Of a stretch of 64,000 bases of DNA, positions 1 to 8,683 are shown one piece after another. Every line of letters begins with the position of its first letter. Within the stretch, counting starts at the first letter, position 1. This DNA is from Magnetovibrio blakemorei. GTDB taxonomy: Bacteria > Pseudomonadota > Alphaproteobacteria > Rhodospirillales > Magnetovibrionaceae. Both the position numbers and the translations under genes were made by a program. The notes under the pieces are model-generated. The model saw only the letters and a list, made by a program, of their open reading frames with translations. It made no database searches and had not been told where the DNA came from. The stretch lies in assembly GCF_001746755.1 (NCBI RefSeq), contig NZ_MCGG01000008.1, positions 1 to 64,000 of the forward strand, written 5' to 3'.

Positions 1-124
1 TTTCGTTCCGGGGCTTTTTTGTTTTTCCCGCATCAAAACAGACCATTGATCGAATGCTTTGCATTGGCCGCAGGGTTGCCTACACTGGGCTCACCCTTAC
101 GCCATCGCATATCGGACATCTGTC

Positions 125-805
125 ATGACATCCCCTCTCCCCACCACGGCGCAAAACTGGCTGAGCCTCTTTCCCGCCTTGGAGTGCCTGGAAAACGACA
201 CCATGGCGCGATTGGCGGAGACTTCTCAGGTGGTCGATATTCCCGCCGGACAGACGATTTTTCGTGCCGGGGATGCCTGTCAGAGCTTTTTGTTGGTCTT
301 AGGCGGCGTCGTTCGCGTGCAGATGACGTCGGAAAACGGCCGAGAAATTATCCTGTACCGGGTTGATGCCGGTGAAACGTGCATCCTCACCACCGCCTGT
401 TTGTTGGGCCACGACCCCTATGGGGCCCAGGGCATCACAGAAACCCAAGTGCGCGCCGTGGCGATCCCGGCCGCCGTATTTCATCAATTGCTGGCCACCT
501 CCCAGGTGTTGCGCGACTTTGTCTTCAAATCCTACGCCACCCGTTTGGCCAACCTGATGGTGCTGATTGAGGAAGTCGCCTTTGGCCGCCTCGATATCCG
601 TTTGGCGCGCTTTCTGCTCGATAAGGCTGATGCCGACGGCACCTTGCCCCTCACCCACCAACAACTGGCCGTCGAATTGGGCAGTGCGCGGGAAGTCATC
701 AGCCGCCAGCTTAAAGAATATGAGCGCCGCGGCCTCGTACGGCTCCACCGGGGGCACCTCACGGTGCTGGAGTCCGCCCAGCTCAGCCGCCTGTGTGAGG
801 CCTAA
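125..805 (+). CDS. Crp/Fnr family transcriptional regulator
   Basis: This is a 226-residue one-component regulator with an N-terminal cyclic-nucleotide-binding-like beta barrel (about residues 20-120), a dimerisation helix and a C-terminal winged helix (about 160-220). The DNA-recognition stretch reads ELGSAREVISRQLKEYERRG, the E..SR type of recognition helix typical of FNR/CRP proteins. No N-terminal cysteine cluster is present, so it is not an FNR-type iron-sulfur sensor; the ligand is unknown. The ATG at 125 was chosen over the in-frame codon at 59 because family similarity starts there. It is followed by a DUF2892 gene on the same strand, a pairing often seen with sulfide or redox-responsive Crp-type regulators, so that gene is a likely target (inference). 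Confidence 0.85.
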   Translation: MTSPLPTTAQNWLSLFPALECLENDTMARLAETSQVVDIPAGQTIFRAGDACQSFLLVLGGVVRVQMTSENGREIILYRVDAGETCILTTACLLGHDPYGAQGITETQVRAVAIPAAVFHQLLATSQVLRDFVFKSYATRLANLMVLIEEVAFGRLDIRLARFLLDKADADGTLPLTHQQLAVELGSAREVISRQLKEYERRGLVRLHRGHLTVLESAQLSRLCEA

Positions 806-877
806 AGCCAAGCATTTGTGTGTTTGTGACTTGGTTACAGACACCAGGGTACTTGATATGGTTATCTACCCCTTGAA

Positions 878-897
878 ATTACCGTTCATTACCGTTC
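878..897 (+). repeat. Perfect tandem 10-bp repeat upstream of the DUF2892 gene
   Basis: ATTACCGTTC occurs twice back to back (878-887 and 888-897), ending about 20 bp before the start codon of the 62-residue membrane peptide. It lies where a regulator site or a leader element would be expected. No function is proven. Confidence 0.45.
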
Positions 898-917
898 AGT
901 ATCTTTAGGAGAGACCC

Positions 918-1106
918 ATGAACCTTGGTAGCATTGATCGCATTTTGCGCATCGTCGTCGGCGTTGGTGCCGTCACCTTCGCCCTTCTCAGCAAGAATGA
1001 GTATGCCGTTTACGGCTATATTGGCATTGTGCCGTTGCTGACCGCCGTTGTGGGCATCTGCCCGGCATATCTGCCGTTCGGCATCAAAACCTGCAAAACC
1101 AACTAA
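918..1106 (+). CDS. DUF2892 (YgaP-type) small membrane protein
   Basis: This 62-residue protein has two hydrophobic segments (about residues 10-25 and 30-50). The arrangement MNLGSIDRILRIVVG...GICPAYLPFGIKTC matches DUF2892, the transmembrane unit also found at the end of YgaP rhodaneses. The start follows a clear GGAG ribosome site. Two cysteines (in GICPAY and KTC) sit at the end of the second helix and are conserved in the family. Its role is unknown; other members neighbour sulfur or redox genes. It lies 112 bp behind the Crp/Fnr gene and is closed by a strong terminator, so it forms a one- or two-gene unit. Confidence 0.85.
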   Translation: MNLGSIDRILRIVVGVGAVTFALLSKNEYAVYGYIGIVPLLTAVVGICPAYLPFGIKTCKTN

Positions 1107-1151
1107 GTCTATAGGGTCCCTGCTCAACAGCAGGTCCTGAAAAACGGATTT

Positions 1152-1200
1152 CGGGGCGTCACGGCGATCATTTCGCGCTTTGTGACGCCCCGTTTTTTTG
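1152..1200 (+). terminator. Rho-independent terminator after the DUF2892 gene
   Basis: An 11-bp perfect stem (CGGGGCGTCAC at 1152-1162, GTGACGCCCCG at 1182-1192) is followed by seven T residues. Confidence 0.85.
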
Positions 1201-1456
1201 GGGATGGATTCGCTTATGGAAGCCAATGGGGATGGATTTTCCGTCAAGAATGCACGGTGAGCGCCTTTTCATAGCCCCCAAATCGCCTGAAATGCATCCA
1301 AATGTGATTCTAAGCCTCCTTTAATGCACAAAAATTACCCCTACTTTTAAAATGATTACAATGTAAAATATGCATTTTTTCATCCATTATCAATGACTTG
1401 TGAAAAAACTTCATTTTATATTTAAAAAATATTGGCAAAATATTTTTATTTACCCC

Positions 1457-1485
1457 TAGACAGTTCATTAGTTTCTTCTTATATA
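1457..1485 (+). promoter_or_regulatory. Sigma-70-type promoter for the putative sRNA
   Basis: TAGACA (1457-1462) lies 17 bp before TATATA (1480-1485) inside a very AT-rich stretch. The expected transcription start is about 1491-1493, immediately before the structured RNA region, with no ORF behind it. Confidence 0.6.
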
Positions 1486-1491
1486 AGGAAC

Positions 1492-1654
1492 ATACGATGT
1501 ACCTGACACGATCAGCGACATCGGGAGACCGCAGGGATACCTCCCCTCCCCTCTGACACTCTGCGGACCCTCCTAAAGGACTCTCCGTCTCCCCCAGGAC
1601 GTGAGACCACCCTTTCGAACTGGCCGGGCTCTTAGGAGTCCGGCCTTTTTTTTT
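1492..1654 (+). ncRNA. Putative structured sRNA with exposed anti-Shine-Dalgarno loops
   Basis: This roughly 160-nt stretch has its own promoter and terminator and no convincing ORF. Paired segments are visible: CGATGT (1495-1500) with ACATCG (1518-1523); GGGAGA (1523-1528) with TCTCCC (1588-1593), enclosing CCGCAG (1529-1534) with CTGCGG (1561-1566); and a terminal hairpin GGCCGG (1622-1627) with CCGGCC (1640-1645) followed by nine T. The loop of the second stem holds CCTCCCCTCCCCT (1540-1552), complementary to ribosome binding sites. C-rich loops of this kind are known in alphaproteobacterial trans-acting sRNAs (suhB/alpha-r14, AbcR and CcsR types). Membership of any of these families is not established. 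It was checked by eye against 4.5S, 6S, tmRNA and RNase P and does not resemble them. The rest of the 1107-1725 gap (about 1200-1455) is AT-rich with no gene seen. Confidence 0.55.
1622..1654 (+). terminator. Terminator of the putative sRNA
   Basis: The stem GGCCGG/CCGGCC with a 12-nt loop is directly followed by nine T (1646-1654). The opposite strand has no T tract, so the terminator points to a plus-strand transcript. Confidence 0.75.
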
Positions 1655-1725
1655 CGCAAAAGATGTAAAGCCGCGCTGAAACGTGGCCCCGGACGTGAGC
1701 CTAGGACCCGCCCCAAAATGCCCCC

Positions 1726-3732
1726 TCAAGCCAAACGCGCGGCGACCACCTCATCGGCATTGCGGCCGACCAATTCCTGCAAGTGAACATAGCGAAAGTC
1801 ATAGGTTCCCACCCCCAGGGTTTGAGACCTGAGATCAATGATCAAGTCGTGCATTTCAGCGGCGGGCAAATGTGCCGTTACTTCATCCCAACCGTGCCAT
1901 TGATCGCGGGGCTGAAATCCCAAAATCTGTCCACGTCGCGCCGACAAAATCCGTTGGGCGTTGGAGGTAAACGTGTTCGGCACCAAAACCTTCACCTCAC
2001 AAATCGGTTCCAGCAGCACCGGCTGACAATCGGGCATGGCTTCGCGCATGGCCTGTTGAGCGGCCTTTTTAAAGGCGAAATCGGAACTGTCCACATTGTG
2101 GGACTGGCCGTCGGTCAAGGTGACGTGAATGTCCACCACGGGAAAGCCCAAGGGGCCGCGAGCCAAATATTCTTTCACCCCCGCTTCGACTGACGGAATG
2201 TATTGGCGCGGCACCGCGCCGCCATGCACGGCATCTTCAAACTGAAAGCCCGCACCGCGCGCCAAGGGTTTGACAATGATTTCCACATCGCCAAATTCAC
2301 CATGACCGCCCGACTGTTTTTTATGCCGCGCGCGCCGCGTCGTGGTGGCGCGAATGGTTTCTTTATACGGCACCTGGGGGCGCTTGCCGACGATGTCCAG
2401 ATTATGACGCCCCGTCAGCTTGTCCATGACAATGCGCAAATGCATTTCGCCTTGTCCCCACAGCACCAGTTCACCCGAAACGGGGTCGTGTTCCAAAATC
2501 AAGGACGGGTCTTCTTCGCACAGCTTTTGCACCGCACCGGTCAGACGCACCTCATCGGCTTGGCCGTTCATTTCAATGGCCAAGGAATACAGCGGACGCA
2601 ACGGTTCGGGCCAAGACAATTGATCTGGACCTGTGTCTTTGCTCAGCACATCACCCGTATGCGCGCCTTCAAGACGACCTAACGCCACCACGTCACCCGT
2701 CGCCACGCTCGCCACCTTGTCAAACTTTTGCCCCAAGATCTGATACAATCCCGAGATGCGCCCTTGGGGAAAATCTTGTCCATCTTTCAAGTTGTCGGAC
2801 CACACCCGGGCAATCGACACCTTGCCCATGTGCCCCGCATGCAGCGTTTTAAACACCAAAGCATCGGCCTCACCCAAGCCCAAGCGTTGGGCCGTTGCGG
2901 AGGCTTCCGGCGTTTCATGACGCAACGCTTTCCATAAACGTCGCACCCCATTGTCGTGCTCGGCAGAGCCAAAAAACACCGGAACGATGTCGTCGTGGGC
3001 CAAGTCGCGTGTCAGATTGTCATAGACCTCTTGTGACGAAGGGCTGACGTTTTCCAGCAATTCTTCCAAAAGTGTATCGTCAAAATCGGCCAGCGCTTCG
3101 AGCATCTCTTCGCGCGCGCCCAGTTCCGCTTCCAGCAGTTTATCGGGCAGCCCAACCAATTCGGAGGTTTCGTGGTCACGCCATTTAAAAGCCCGTTCCG
3201 ACACCAAATCCACGTGCCCGACCACGTGACCGTCTTCACGAATGGGAATTTCGCGCAACACCAAAGGATGGCGCGAATGCTCCTGCAAGGCTTCCAGGGT
3301 TGCTTTCACACTGCCGCCGTCTTGGTCCATTTTGTTGACGAACACCATGTGCGGCACGTCGTAATCATCCAACATGCGCAGCACCGGACCGACGGTAAGG
3401 GCTTTGGAGGGATCGGCTTCGCACACAACGATGGCGGCATCCGCCACCATCAATGCCCCTTGGCTTTCTTGCAACAATTCAACCGATCCGGGGCAATCCA
3501 AAATGGTCCAGGGATCGCCCAAATACGTGCAGTGTGCGACGTTCAGTTCCGTCGACATTTGCCGACTGCGCGCTTCGGGAGAGCCATCTCCAACGGTGCT
3601 CGCTGTTCGCACGCTGCCCTTGCGGTTAATGGCCCCGGCGGCCATCAGCAAGCTTTCCAACAAAGTGGTTTTACCGCTGAGATACGGGCCGATCAGGGCC
3701 ACACAGCGTGGCGTCGATTTGGATTTGGTCAT
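1726..3732 (-). CDS. EF-G-like translational GTPase (divergent paralogue)
   Basis: This 668-residue protein has the EF-G order: a GTPase domain (about 1-260), an OB-fold domain II, then domains III-V, including the late segment with GPLGFPVVDIHVTLTDG typical of EF-G domain IV. The P-loop (GPYLSGKT, residues 15-22) and the NKMD guanine motif (133-136) are intact. Switch I lacks the usual RGIT motif. The G3 box reads DCPGS (79-83) instead of DTPGH, so the catalytic histidine of EF-Tu/EF-G is a serine. The protein is shorter than canonical EF-G (about 690-700). It resembles the EF-G-like/EF-G2 group and is probably not the main elongation factor, since it lies outside the str operon. A GGGAGG ribosome site precedes the ATG. 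Its function in translation or ribosome recycling is unknown. Confidence 0.85.
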   Translation of the reverse strand: MTKSKSTPRCVALIGPYLSGKTTLLESLLMAAGAINRKGSVRTASTVGDGSPEARSRQMSTELNVAHCTYLGDPWTILDCPGSVELLQESQGALMVADAAIVVCEADPSKALTVGPVLRMLDDYDVPHMVFVNKMDQDGGSVKATLEALQEHSRHPLVLREIPIREDGHVVGHVDLVSERAFKWRDHETSELVGLPDKLLEAELGAREEMLEALADFDDTLLEELLENVSPSSQEVYDNLTRDLAHDDIVPVFFGSAEHDNGVRRLWKALRHETPEASATAQRLGLGEADALVFKTLHAGHMGKVSIARVWSDNLKDGQDFPQGRISGLYQILGQKFDKVASVATGDVVALGRLEGAHTGDVLSKDTGPDQLSWPEPLRPLYSLAIEMNGQADEVRLTGAVQKLCEEDPSLILEHDPVSGELVLWGQGEMHLRIVMDKLTGRHNLDIVGKRPQVPYKETIRATTTRRARHKKQSGGHGEFGDVEIIVKPLARGAGFQFEDAVHGGAVPRQYIPSVEAGVKEYLARGPLGFPVVDIHVTLTDGQSHNVDSSDFAFKKAAQQAMREAMPDCQPVLLEPICEVKVLVPNTFTSNAQRILSARRGQILGFQPRDQWHGWDEVTAHLPAAEMHDLIIDLRSQTLGVGTYDFRYVHLQELVGRNADEVVAARLA

Positions 3733-3780
3733 GGACAGCCTCCCTCTTCTCGGGTGCGGCCCACAATCAGGTCAAAGGAG

Positions 3781-3809
3781 CCTTTTACCCATCTTTTAGG
3801 GATAAAAGG
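3781..3809. other. Hairpin between the EF-G-like gene and the upstream small gene
   Basis: CCTTTTACCC (3781-3790) pairs with GGGATAAAAGG (3799-3809), with one bulge. It sits about 50 bp upstream of the EF-G-like start. It could end the upstream small-gene transcript or belong to the EF-G-like leader; it has no clear T tail. Confidence 0.3.
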
Positions 3810-3889
3810 GTACTGCTCCTCAACACGGTTGCCAAGAGATGATCCGCCCGTACGTTGAGATATTCCGTCCCACCGCTTCAGCTGCCGAC

Positions 3890-4204
3890 TTATGTCGCAG
3901 GCGGCGTGACGGGTGCAGGCGCGGGGTCGTTTCCGGCGGGGGTATCAGAACCGCCCGTGCCGCCCGAGGTGCCATTGTACGCGGCCAGCAAAGCCGTCAC
4001 CAAAGTCTGGATTTGCTTCGGCGCAGATTTCTGGACCGCTGACGTAATGGTCGTTTCGGTCGCCGCCCAATCGCCTTTCGCCAACGCGGTATAGATGGCG
4101 CCGGCATCCGCTTCGGCCACCGGAACTGCCACTTGAAAACGCACCGTATCGGTAAACGCGGTGAAGTCGGTGACGACATTGATATCGACGTTGTTAACGA
4201 TCAT
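3890..4204 (-). CDS. Small protein of unknown family, second of a tandem pair
   Basis: This 104-residue protein is not recognised. Its N-terminal half contains FQVAVPVAEADAG followed by LAKGDWA, and the C-terminus is a flexible Gly/Pro/Thr/Ala tail (about residues 78-104). The gene 18 bp upstream encodes a protein with the same layout (F-x-[LV]-x-[IV]-PV...A..A-[ML]-x-x-GDWA...PLA or PKQ). The two are therefore tandem paralogues that diverged after duplication. The start has GGAAGAGG upstream. There is no signal peptide or membrane segment, so it is likely cytoplasmic. Confidence 0.6.
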   Translation of the reverse strand: MIVNNVDINVVTDFTAFTDTVRFQVAVPVAEADAGAIYTALAKGDWAATETTITSAVQKSAPKQIQTLVTALLAAYNGTSGGTGGSDTPAGNDPAPAPVTPPAT

Positions 4205-4222
4205 GGCCTCTTCCCATCAATT

Positions 4223-4492
4223 TTAAGCGGCAGGTTTTTTCACGGCCGGGGTGCTTGGGGGCGTGCTTTTCTGGGGGGCCACGCTGATAAAATAATCCAG
4301 CGAACCCGACACCGCCAACGGGGCAAAAGCCTTGGCCTGCGCCTTCACCGACGCCCAGTCGCCACTGTCCATCGCCGCCTTCAGCGCCGCCGCCTTGCCC
4401 GGCGGCACCGGAATATCCAGTTCAAAATGGATGCGTGTCGACTGCATGGTGCAATCGGCCAAATACGCAACCGTCACAACGTCCATCGCCAT
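4223..4492 (-). CDS. Small protein of unknown family, first of a tandem pair
   Basis: This 89-residue protein contains HFELDIPVPPGKAAALKAAM followed by DSGDWASVKAQA and ends in a Pro/Lys/Ala tail. The ATG at 4492 is preferred over the longer frame opening at 4525 because GGAGG lies 6-7 nt before it. It shares the PV...GDWA pattern with the next gene downstream. No known domain is recognised. The two genes form a compact operon facing away from the M6-like gene. Confidence 0.6.
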   Translation of the reverse strand: MAMDVVTVAYLADCTMQSTRIHFELDIPVPPGKAAALKAAMDSGDWASVKAQAKAFAPLAVSGSLDYFISVAPQKSTPPSTPAVKKPAA

Positions 4493-4707
4493 AAGAGGCC
4501 TCCCCGAAATGCTCAATCCGTCCAAGGGTCACACCCTCGTCATGCTATTGACGGAGGTGGGAGAGGATTGTGAAAGGAAAAATATTATAGTCCATAGGAT
4601 CGCCCGTCTCTGGACAGACCGACACGACAAGAGCATCATTAATCTTATATTATTTTTGCGATTGCCTGACTGATTTAAACGCACGATTCCACTCGGAAGT
4701 TTTGATC

Positions 4708-5892
4708 ATGCCCCTTACATTTTCGCGCAGGCAATTCTTGATCGGACCATTAGCCCTGACGGCATGCCAATTTCCTTTTGCCACTTTAGCGGACACCGCA
4801 TGCAAGCCGCTTAGGGGCTTGGTGATTCTGATTGACTTTCCCAACTTGCAACGCCCCTTCCAAAAACATTTTCCCATTGATCGCTTTCAAAAACTGAGCC
4901 GCTACGTTAGCGAAATGTCGTACGGCAAGGTCTGTGTTGAGTTCGAGTTTACAGACTGGCATCAAATGCCTGCCCCGATTTCCGAATACGCAATCTCACC
5001 CGCCAATCTCAAGGTGGACAAGTCTCGGGTTGTCCGTCTGCTCCAAGACGCCATTGACGGTGCCGACAAAGCACACGATTTCTCCCGCTTTGATTATGTT
5101 GCCATCTTCATGGGGGCCCGTTTCAAAGACTATGGCATGGTCGGCCTCTGTGGGTATCCGGGCATGTTGGGATGGCGACAAGAGATAGTCTTTAAAACTC
5201 AGGGCAAGGGCCAAGTCGTTCCCAACGGCATTGCCATCTTCACCGCATCCGCTCATTTAGGTACGCTTTTTCACGACAGCGCCCATGTCTGGGGCGGTGT
5301 GGTAAACGGCAAGCGCCGAGTGCCCTGCCTTTACGATCATGACCTTCAAGAACAGCATCCAACCATCGCCGATGATTTTGCCGCCGCCATGATCAACATG
5401 GGCTATTGGGACCCGATGTCTTGTCACTTTTACAAATACCAACAGCCGCCGCCGGGCATATCCTCTTGGACCAAGCTCCGCCTCGGGTGGTTGGCTTCCC
5501 ATAAGGTCAAGACCATTGAACCCGGTGCCTCTAACGAGGTGCTGTTGGGGCCGTTGGAAGACGAAACATCCGATGTCCTCGTCATCCGCATCCCATTGTC
5601 ACCGACACGCTCTATTCTGATCGAAAACCGTCAACCCATCGGCCTATTTGACAGCGTTCTGCCGGCTCATGGCATCTTGATCATGCACGCGAACGATGAC
5701 ATTGCGGAATGCCGAAATGGAAGGGCCCCCGTAAAACTGGTGAATGCCAACCCAACAACATCATATTTGACAGGTGCGGCGTTTGACCTTCCAGGCGTAT
5801 CCGAGTACGCCGACCCGAAAAGCAATATCAAAATCAAGCTGCTTGAAAAAATCGGCATGTCCTACCGGATTTCTATTGAGAGAATTTCATAA
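4708..5892 (+). CDS. Tat-exported lipoprotein related to M6 metallopeptidases
   Basis: This 394-residue protein begins with a twin-arginine signal (SRRQFLIG) followed by a lipobox LTAC with cysteine at residue 20, so it is probably folded before export and lipid-anchored. The body matches the M6 (immune inhibitor A-like) layout: an early GLVILIDFPN strand, a metal motif region and a late segment ILIENRQ...LPAHGILIMHANDD that is characteristic of M6 proteins. The zinc motif reads HDSAH (residues 189-193) rather than HExxH, so the catalytic glutamate is aspartate. The protease may be weak or inactive. The ATG at 4708 follows GGAAG; the in-frame TTG at 4702 is less likely. It is closed by a bidirectional terminator and stands alone. 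Confidence 0.7.
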   Translation: MPLTFSRRQFLIGPLALTACQFPFATLADTACKPLRGLVILIDFPNLQRPFQKHFPIDRFQKLSRYVSEMSYGKVCVEFEFTDWHQMPAPISEYAISPANLKVDKSRVVRLLQDAIDGADKAHDFSRFDYVAIFMGARFKDYGMVGLCGYPGMLGWRQEIVFKTQGKGQVVPNGIAIFTASAHLGTLFHDSAHVWGGVVNGKRRVPCLYDHDLQEQHPTIADDFAAAMINMGYWDPMSCHFYKYQQPPPGISSWTKLRLGWLASHKVKTIEPGASNEVLLGPLEDETSDVLVIRIPLSPTRSILIENRQPIGLFDSVLPAHGILIMHANDDIAECRNGRAPVKLVNANPTTSYLTGAAFDLPGVSEYADPKSNIKIKLLEKIGMSYRISIERIS

Positions 5893-5904
5893 ATCACAGC
5901 CAAG

Positions 5905-5941
5905 AAAAAACCGTATCAGGATAAAACTGATACGGTTTTTT
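5905..5941. terminator. Bidirectional terminator between the M6-like and aminotransferase genes
   Basis: A 9-bp stem CCGTATCAG (5911-5919) / CTGATACGG (5927-5935) has an A tract on the left and a T tract on the right. It can end both converging transcripts. Confidence 0.85.
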
Positions 5942-5978
5942 CATATTCGTATGACAACGGCCCCAATCGGGGAAGTGT

Positions 5979-7948
<1,970 letters not shown>

Positions 7949-7950
7949 CC

Positions 7951-8577
7951 TTAGCTGGCCTTCGGTTTGTCAAACACGATCCCATAATGATAGGGCGGCA
8001 ATTCGACCACGCCGTGCAGACGAAAGCCCACCGGCAAGACTTCGTCCATCACCGCGTCAGGCGTCATGCGTAAGGCGGTGTTGGGGCCGCGCGGTTGGCC
8101 CAAGACGGTGGTGTCTTCTTTGGGCCGAGAGTGCCAGTTGACGATGGCCAACTGACCGCCCGGTTTCAAGGCGTTAAACACTTCGCGGGCCAGCTGTTGT
8201 TTGTCCGGGCAGCCGTGAAAGGTGTTGGCGATCAAAACGTAATCGGGCTGGGACGGCAATACGTTGTGCAAAGAGCATGCATCACATTCAATCCAGCGGA
8301 TGGTGCCGTTCAGCACACCTGCGCGGGCCGCACGGTTTTTAGCCTTTTCCAGCAGCGCAGCATCCAAATCGACGGCCATCACCCGGCCCATACCGCCAAC
8401 GATGTGCGCCAATGGAACCGTAAAGTGTCCATCGCCACAGCACAAATCCAGGACCGAAACCCCAAAATCAATGCCCAAGCGCCGAAGCACACCCTCTGGA
8501 TCCGGCCATAAAGCCTTCCACCAATCCGAATCCGGCATCATCGTGGCCGGAAAAATTGCGGGATGATTCATGCTCAT
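7951..8577 (-). CDS. Class I SAM-dependent methyltransferase
   Basis: This protein of about 208 residues has a Rossmann methyltransferase core: motif I VLDLCCGDGHF, motif II MAVDLDA, and the post-motif region LIANTFHGC followed by LKPGGQLAIVNW. The substrate is not evident. Three start codons are clustered (GTG 8580, ATG 8577, ATG 8571) behind AGGGGGAGG; ATG 8577 gives the best spacing. It ends 2 bp from the convergent YjdF-like gene. Confidence 0.8.
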   Translation of the reverse strand: MSMNHPAIFPATMMPDSDWWKALWPDPEGVLRRLGIDFGVSVLDLCCGDGHFTVPLAHIVGGMGRVMAVDLDAALLEKAKNRAARAGVLNGTIRWIECDACSLHNVLPSQPDYVLIANTFHGCPDKQQLAREVFNALKPGGQLAIVNWHSRPKEDTTVLGQPRGPNTALRMTPDAVMDEVLPVGFRLHGVVELPPYHYGIVFDKPKAS

Positions 8578-8649
8578 CACGCCTCCCCCTGTTGTGATTT
8601 GAGAAATATATAGCCCGATTCTGCCCTCAATGCGAGTCGATCATTACGC

Positions 8650-8677
8650 TTGCACCCTAGCCCCATCGTCTTATAAC
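8650..8677 (+). promoter_or_regulatory. uvrB promoter placed for a leaderless transcript
   Basis: TTGCAC (8650-8655) lies 16 bp before TATAAC (8672-8677). The predicted transcription start falls at about 8684, the A of the uvrB start codon. No Shine-Dalgarno sequence is visible, and no GAAC-N7-GTTC LexA box of the alphaproteobacterial type was found here. Confidence 0.5.
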
Positions 8678-8683
8678 AAAGTC

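Noticed and set aside
851-866. FNR-like box TTGATATGGTTATC before the DUF2892 gene
   Set aside because: Only the left half-site fits the consensus, so it is not a credible operator.
1310-1729. 139-codon minus-strand reading frame
   Set aside because: It crosses the AT-rich region, the putative sRNA and its terminator, has no ribosome site or family-like composition, and touches the EF-G-like stop.
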